Source: Sulfopaludibacter sp963835555 (GTDB lineage: Bacteria; Acidobacteriota; Terriglobia; Bryobacterales; Bryobacteraceae). From it: DNA of 64,000 nucleotides. The position numbers and the translations under genes were made by a program. Positions 59,965 through 64,000 of the stretch are shown here, piece by piece. Position 1 is the stretch's first letter. Every line of letters starts with the position of its first letter. The stretch covers positions 117,910 to 181,909 of the forward strand of contig CAWIGC010000020.1 in NCBI GenBank assembly GCA_963835555.1, given 5' to 3'. The notes under the pieces are model-generated. The model did no database searches and was not told the DNA's origin. It saw only the letters and a list, made by a program, of their open reading frames with translations.

Positions 59965-62829
59965 ATGACTCAGAAGCAGTTTTGTCCGCGGTGCGGTTCG
60001 GCATTGATGGAAGGCGTCGCCGAGGGCCTTTGCCGGCGTTGTCTGCTGGAGGCGGGTCTGGGCAATACCTTGACCACGGAGCATCGCGCCACCGCGACGT
60101 CCCCCGGGAACGTGCCCGCCGCGTTGCCGGACTTTGGGCAGTACCACACGATCGGCGTCTTGGGCGAGGGCGGCATGGGTATCGTCTACCTCGCCGAACA
60201 GCACGAACCGGTCAGGCGGCGGGTTGGCTTGAAAGTGCTGAAATCGGGAGATGCGGGGTCCCAGGTTCTTGCGCGATTCGCATCCGAGAGTCAGGCGCTG
60301 GCCCTGATGGACCATCCCAATATCGCCCGGATCTACGATGCCGGGACGACGGCGAGCGGACGTCCCTATTTTGCCATGGAGTATGTCCCGGGCATCCCAA
60401 TCACCGATTATTGCGACCGTAACCTGCTGGGCTTTCGCGAGCGGCTGGCCCTTTTCCAACAAGTATGCCAGGCGGTTCACCACGCCCATCAGAAGGGGGT
60501 GATTCATCGTGACTTGAAGCCGTCCAACGTTCTGGTCATGCTGCAGGACGGCAAGCCGGTGCCCAAAGTGATTGACTTCGGCGTGGCGAAGGCAGTCAAC
60601 CAACGTCTCACGGAGAAGACACTGTTCACGGAAATCGGGCGTACTGATCGGCACGCCGGAGTACATGAGTCCGGAGCAGGCCGATCTTACAGGGCTGGAT
60701 ATCGACAGCACCACGGACGTTTATTCGCTCGGCGTCCTGCTGTACGAATTGCTGGTCGGCGCCCTGCCGTTCGACTCGAAATCGCTGCGGAAGGCTGGAT
60801 ATGCCGAGATCCAACGGGTGATCCGGGAGATGGACCCACCCAAGCCTTCCGCCCGGCTCAGCACCATGGGCGAAGCGGCACAAGAGGTGGCGCGGCACCG
60901 GCGAAGCGATGTGCGGACCCTGGTCCGTCTGCTGCGCGGCGATCTGGAATGGATCACGATGAAGGCGCTTGAAAAGGATAGGACACGCCGCTATGCTTCG
61001 GCGTCGGACTTCGCCGCCGACATCGGACGACATCTGGCGAGTGAGCCGGTTGCGGCGGGTCCGCCATCGCTCATTTACCGTCTGAGTAAAGCCGTCCGGC
61101 GGAATCGCGGGAAACTTGCCGCAGGGTTGGCGGCGTTGGCGGCGCTGTCCTTCGGATTGATCCCTAGCTTCTTGCGGGGTCCCGCGCCCAAGGAACTGAA
61201 GCCAATACGCCTGACGGCGAATACGCCGGAGCTCACGATCCAGGTGGCGGCTATCTCTCCGGACGAGAGTCCGTCGCATATTCGGACCCTCTGGGAATTC
61301 ACGTACGTTCAGTGACCACTAGCGAGACCCGGTTGCTGCCTGGAACCAGCGGCCACATACTGCTGCAGTGGATGCCCGATGGCAATAGCGTGGAAACGCA
61401 AGTGCAGGATGCTTCGCGAGGGGGTGTCTTCGTCGTTTCCTTGCGTGGCGGCGCGCCCACTCCAGCGTCCACTTCCGGACAATTCGTGGTTTCACCTGAC
61501 CACCATCGCGCGGCGCTATCCGCGGACCATCGGCAGATCTCCGTTCAGGACGCAAACGGCGGGAGCACACGGGAATTGTGGAGAGCTGCCGACACAATGA
61601 AGGCAGATCAGTTTCAATGGAGCCCGAACAGCAAACAGTTCGCGGTTTCGAGTTCGAAAGATAACTTTGAAGGCCTTAATCAAAGTGATTCCAGCTTGGA
61701 ATTGGTCGAGATCGCCAGCGGACAGAAGCATGTGCTGATTCCCCTCGAGAAGAAACTGGAGATCGGCTCGATGGTGTGGGCCAGTCAGAATCGTATAGTT
61801 GTGACGATCGACGAAGACCTTGGAATCAATCGGTACGACAGCAATCTTTGGGAGCTCCGTTTAAATGATGGTGGGGGGCTGGTTGCCAGCGGATTGCGCA
61901 AACTGACGTCGTGGACGGGGCTCCCAATTCGCTCCGGATCTCTCAGTACAGACGGCAAGAGGCTGGTATTCATTCGAAGCTTCCGGCAGAGGGACGTCTA
62001 TGTGGCTGCGCTTGAGGCTGGTGGTACGCGCATGGGAACGCCACGGCGGCTCACCTTGAATCTTGACGATGACTATCCGTCGGGATGGACCCGTGATAGC
62101 AAGACGGTCATCATAACGTCCAGCCGAAATGGACCGCAGGCGATTTTTCGCCAGGATCTGGACAAGCAGACGGCGGACCAGATCGTCGTGATGCCGGGGG
62201 AACAGCTTCTCGCTCGTCCCACTGCCGACGGCAACTCTGTGTTGTTCCAGAACTATGATCGGACGAAGGGTAAAAACCAATTGATGCGCGTACCGATTCA
62301 AGGCGGAACACCGGAGGCGGTCCCCAACGCGGAGCATGTTGGCGTTAACTACCGGTGCGCTCCGGCCGGAGTCTGTGTAATTGCCCAGAAACAGAGCGAG
62401 GGGTTCATTGTCTCCGAATTTGACCCGATGAAAGGGAAAGGTCGTGAAATCTATCGGTCGCGCGATGTCGGGCATCTCCATCTTTCACCGGACGGGAAGT
62501 GGATTGCAGACACGTCGGGAAACGGCTCGGGGACGATCATTCTACGGTCATTCTCGACGGGAGCAGTCGTCCGGGAGATTCCCGTGCGTGGAGTGACGAA
62601 GCTGACGACCCTTACCTACGCATCGGACGGCAAAGGCTTCTTCGTCTGCGATCGCTCCTTGGCCGAGGACCGGATCCTCTATGTCGACCTCTCCGGTAAC
62701 AACTTTCTCCTTTGGCGCCAGCCGGTGACTGAATTTGCGATTTGGGGCACCCCGTCACCAGACGGGAAGTATTTGGCCCTGGTGCTGGTCACGGATGACT
62801 CAAACGTGTATATGGTCGAGAATTTCTAG
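59965..62829 (+). pseudogene. Ser/Thr protein kinase with PD40 propeller, two frameshifts
   Basis: The N-terminus has a zinc-ribbon-like CPRCGSAL and CRRCLLE. The kinase domain has GVLGEGGMGIVYLAE, LKVLK with the ATP lysine, VIHRDLKPSNVLV, VIDFGVAKAV and, after a +1 shift at 60637-60639, GTPEYMSPEQADLTG. A juxtamembrane helix (KLAAGLAALAALSFGLIPSFL) lies near 61110-61170. Downstream a -1 shift at about 61262 leads into AYSDPLGIHVRSVTTSETRLLPG and a PD40 propeller (VVSPDHHRA, SPDGKWIAD). The second break fits loss of one copy of GGAC from a GGACGGAC repeat. Restored length is about 955 residues. A membrane kinase with an external propeller sensor. Confidence 0.83.
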
Positions 62830-63071
62830 AGCCCGCCTATCCTTCTCGCGCCTCCATCTATAACTGCCACATACCCCCGACGACCGCTCCCGAATGAGGA
62901 CAAGCCAGAGTTCCGCGAGCGGAACCCGACTCAGGCTGTCCAAGCCTTGTGGCAGGCGTCGCGCGAGGTTGCCGGAGTGGGCCACGCCGAGGGCGTGGGC
63001 GATCCAGGTATGCTGATTTCGTCGGTCCGTCTCCGCGAAGATTTGCCGTATTGTAGAGAAATGGCACGCGA
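62830..63071. other. Intergenic region without a recognised gene
   Basis: About 240 bases between the kinase and the TIGR03435 gene. A frame reading QAVQALWQASREVAGVGHAE is open on the plus strand but has no start and no family match. No promoter motif is convincing. Nothing else seen. Confidence 0.4.
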
Positions 63072-63960
63072 ATGACATCCCGGATCGTACACCGGCGCCC
63101 TCTTGCTGGCCCTCTGGCAAGTCCTGGCCACCGGAACTGCTCATACCCAACCCGCTGCCCTTCGACCGACCTTCGAGGTGGTGTCCATCAAACCCATGCC
63201 CACCGATGCCCAAGTCAACTTCTATGGCTGCCGCGGCGGCCCCGGCAGCAACGACCCCGGACAAATCAACTGCAGTCATTGGCGGCCGAAAAAACCTTGC
63301 GATGGCCTACGGGGTCAGCTTTCCCTTGGTCTCCTTTCCCCAGCGAATGGCGAGATGCCCGAGTACCAAATCGCCGCCAAGGTTCCCGCCGGGAGCACCA
63401 AAGAGGACGTCAAACTCATGTGGCAGAGCTTCCTGGAGGACCGGTTCAAGGTGAAGGTGCACCGCGAAACCAGGGAAATGCCCGTATACGAGCTGGTCGT
63501 GGGCAAGGGCGGCTTCAAGGAGAAGGAATGGGTGGATCGCAAGCCTGACGATCCGGCCGAAGTTCCCAACGAACCCGGCACGCCTCCCAAGCGTGATCAG
63601 GATGGCTTTCCGATCATTCCCGCTGGCCAGACAATGGGCTTCTTCACCGGCGGTACCGCTCATTTTGTAGCCCCCGCCGGTACCATGAAGCAACTGGCGC
63701 AGATGCTCGAAGGTCGGCTCTCCATAGGCGGCGGTACACCGCGTCCGGTGATCGATGCGACGGGTCTGCGAGGCAAGTACGACATCAAGCTCACCTGGTC
63801 GCCGCAAGCCGACAATCCGCCAGCAGGCAAAGAGGCGCCCGAAGGCCAATCGATGCTGGAGGCATTGGAGAGCCAACTCGGCCTGAAGATTCGCCAGGGG
63901 AAGGCCAACCTCGAAATGCTGGTAGTCGATCATATCGAGAAAGTACCCACGGACAACTGA
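63072..63960 (+). pseudogene. TIGR03435 family secreted protein, with three frame changes
   Basis: The protein is a soil-associated TIGR03435 member. The ATG at 63072 begins MTSRIVH, then a +1 shift at about 63090 joins TGALLLALWQVLATGTAHT, completing a signal peptide, and RPTFEVVSIKPMPT. At the run of six A (63289-63294) the frame should move +1 to read KNLAMAYGVSF, and return by -1 at about 63345 to EMPEYQIAAKVPAGSTKEDVKLM. Between these points the open frame encodes about 18 wrong residues. The rest is regular: RFKVKVHRETREMPVYELVVGKGG and PVIDATGLRGKYDIKLTW. Restored length is about 295 residues. Function of the family is unknown. Confidence 0.83.
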
Positions 63961-64000
63961 TGCTCCGATACATGAAGAATGCTCTCCGCACCCGCGCCGG
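63960..64000 (+). CDS. Possible start of a further gene, cut by window edge
   Basis: An ATG at 63960-63962 overlaps the previous stop (TGATG) and stays open to the window end, reading MLRYMKNALRTRA. Too short to identify. The overlap style is like several gene pairs in this window. Confidence 0.3.
   Translation, partial: MLRYMKNALRTRA

Noticed and set aside
62800..63279. A 159-residue open frame on the minus strand
   Set aside because: Overlaps the signal peptide and start of the TIGR03435 gene; alanine/glycine-rich and no family match.
1..64000. CRISPR arrays, tRNA or rRNA genes, prophage genes
   Set aside because: No regular short repeats with spacers, no cloverleaf or rRNA-like sequence and no phage structural genes were seen by reading.

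Overview
The window is high-GC DNA that reads as a chromosomal segment of an acidobacterium, most likely from the Bryobacterales/Solibacter group. This is inferred from family content: two acidobacterial-type duplicated orphan permeases (ADOP, one paired with a PadR regulator), a TIGR03435 soil-type secreted protein, an ECF sigma factor next to a Ser/Thr kinase with a PD40 propeller, a GWxTD domain, an S9D glutamyl endopeptidase and a CarD-free, housekeeping-poor mix of secreted and regulatory genes. No rRNA, tRNA, CRISPR array or prophage was recognised.

Layout. 1-7 kb: truncated S9D peptidase; a tight three-gene operon of anti-sigma kinase, STAS antagonist and GPP34 (GOLPH3-like) protein; an FG-GAP secreted protein; a membrane-fused spermidine-synthase-like protein. 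7-17 kb: ketopantoate reductase, a Gfo/Idh/MocA oxidoreductase coupled to a TIM-barrel isomerase, ADOP permease 1, a BlaI/M56 signalling pair whose receptor carries a GWxTD domain, and a PmoA-like protein. 17-25 kb: a frameshifted repeat protein, PadR plus ADOP permease 2, DUF2239, a secreted amidase, a frameshifted methyltransferase and an IS200-type element with strong hairpins. 25-37 kb: secreted esterase-like protein, lytic transglycosylase, GAF-like protein, SDR, lone Clp-type AAA+ ATPase, UbiE/MenG methyltransferase, MFS transporter, hybrid histidine kinase, myo-inositol oxygenase. 37-45 kb: overlapping lpxD-LOG-GNAT operon, tandem cyclophilin lipoprotein, and an AT-richer patch with an XRE regulator and a cysteine-rich protein. 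45-54 kb: Fe-S scaffold, NUDIX, AhpD-like, rlmB, ggt, isomerase, asnS, arginase, ddl, CBM9-like, with three long palindromic repeat elements between genes. 54-64 kb: S41 protease, then a decayed zone with a frameshifted MscS channel, a broken transposase, and a frameshifted sigma factor, kinase and TIGR03435 protein.

Fourteen apparent frameshifts were located by following protein-family continuity between frames; twelve are +1. Nine lie between 57.3 and 63.4 kb. Whether these are sequencing errors or true decay cannot be decided from the sequence alone, and several genes typed as pseudogene here may be intact in the organism.
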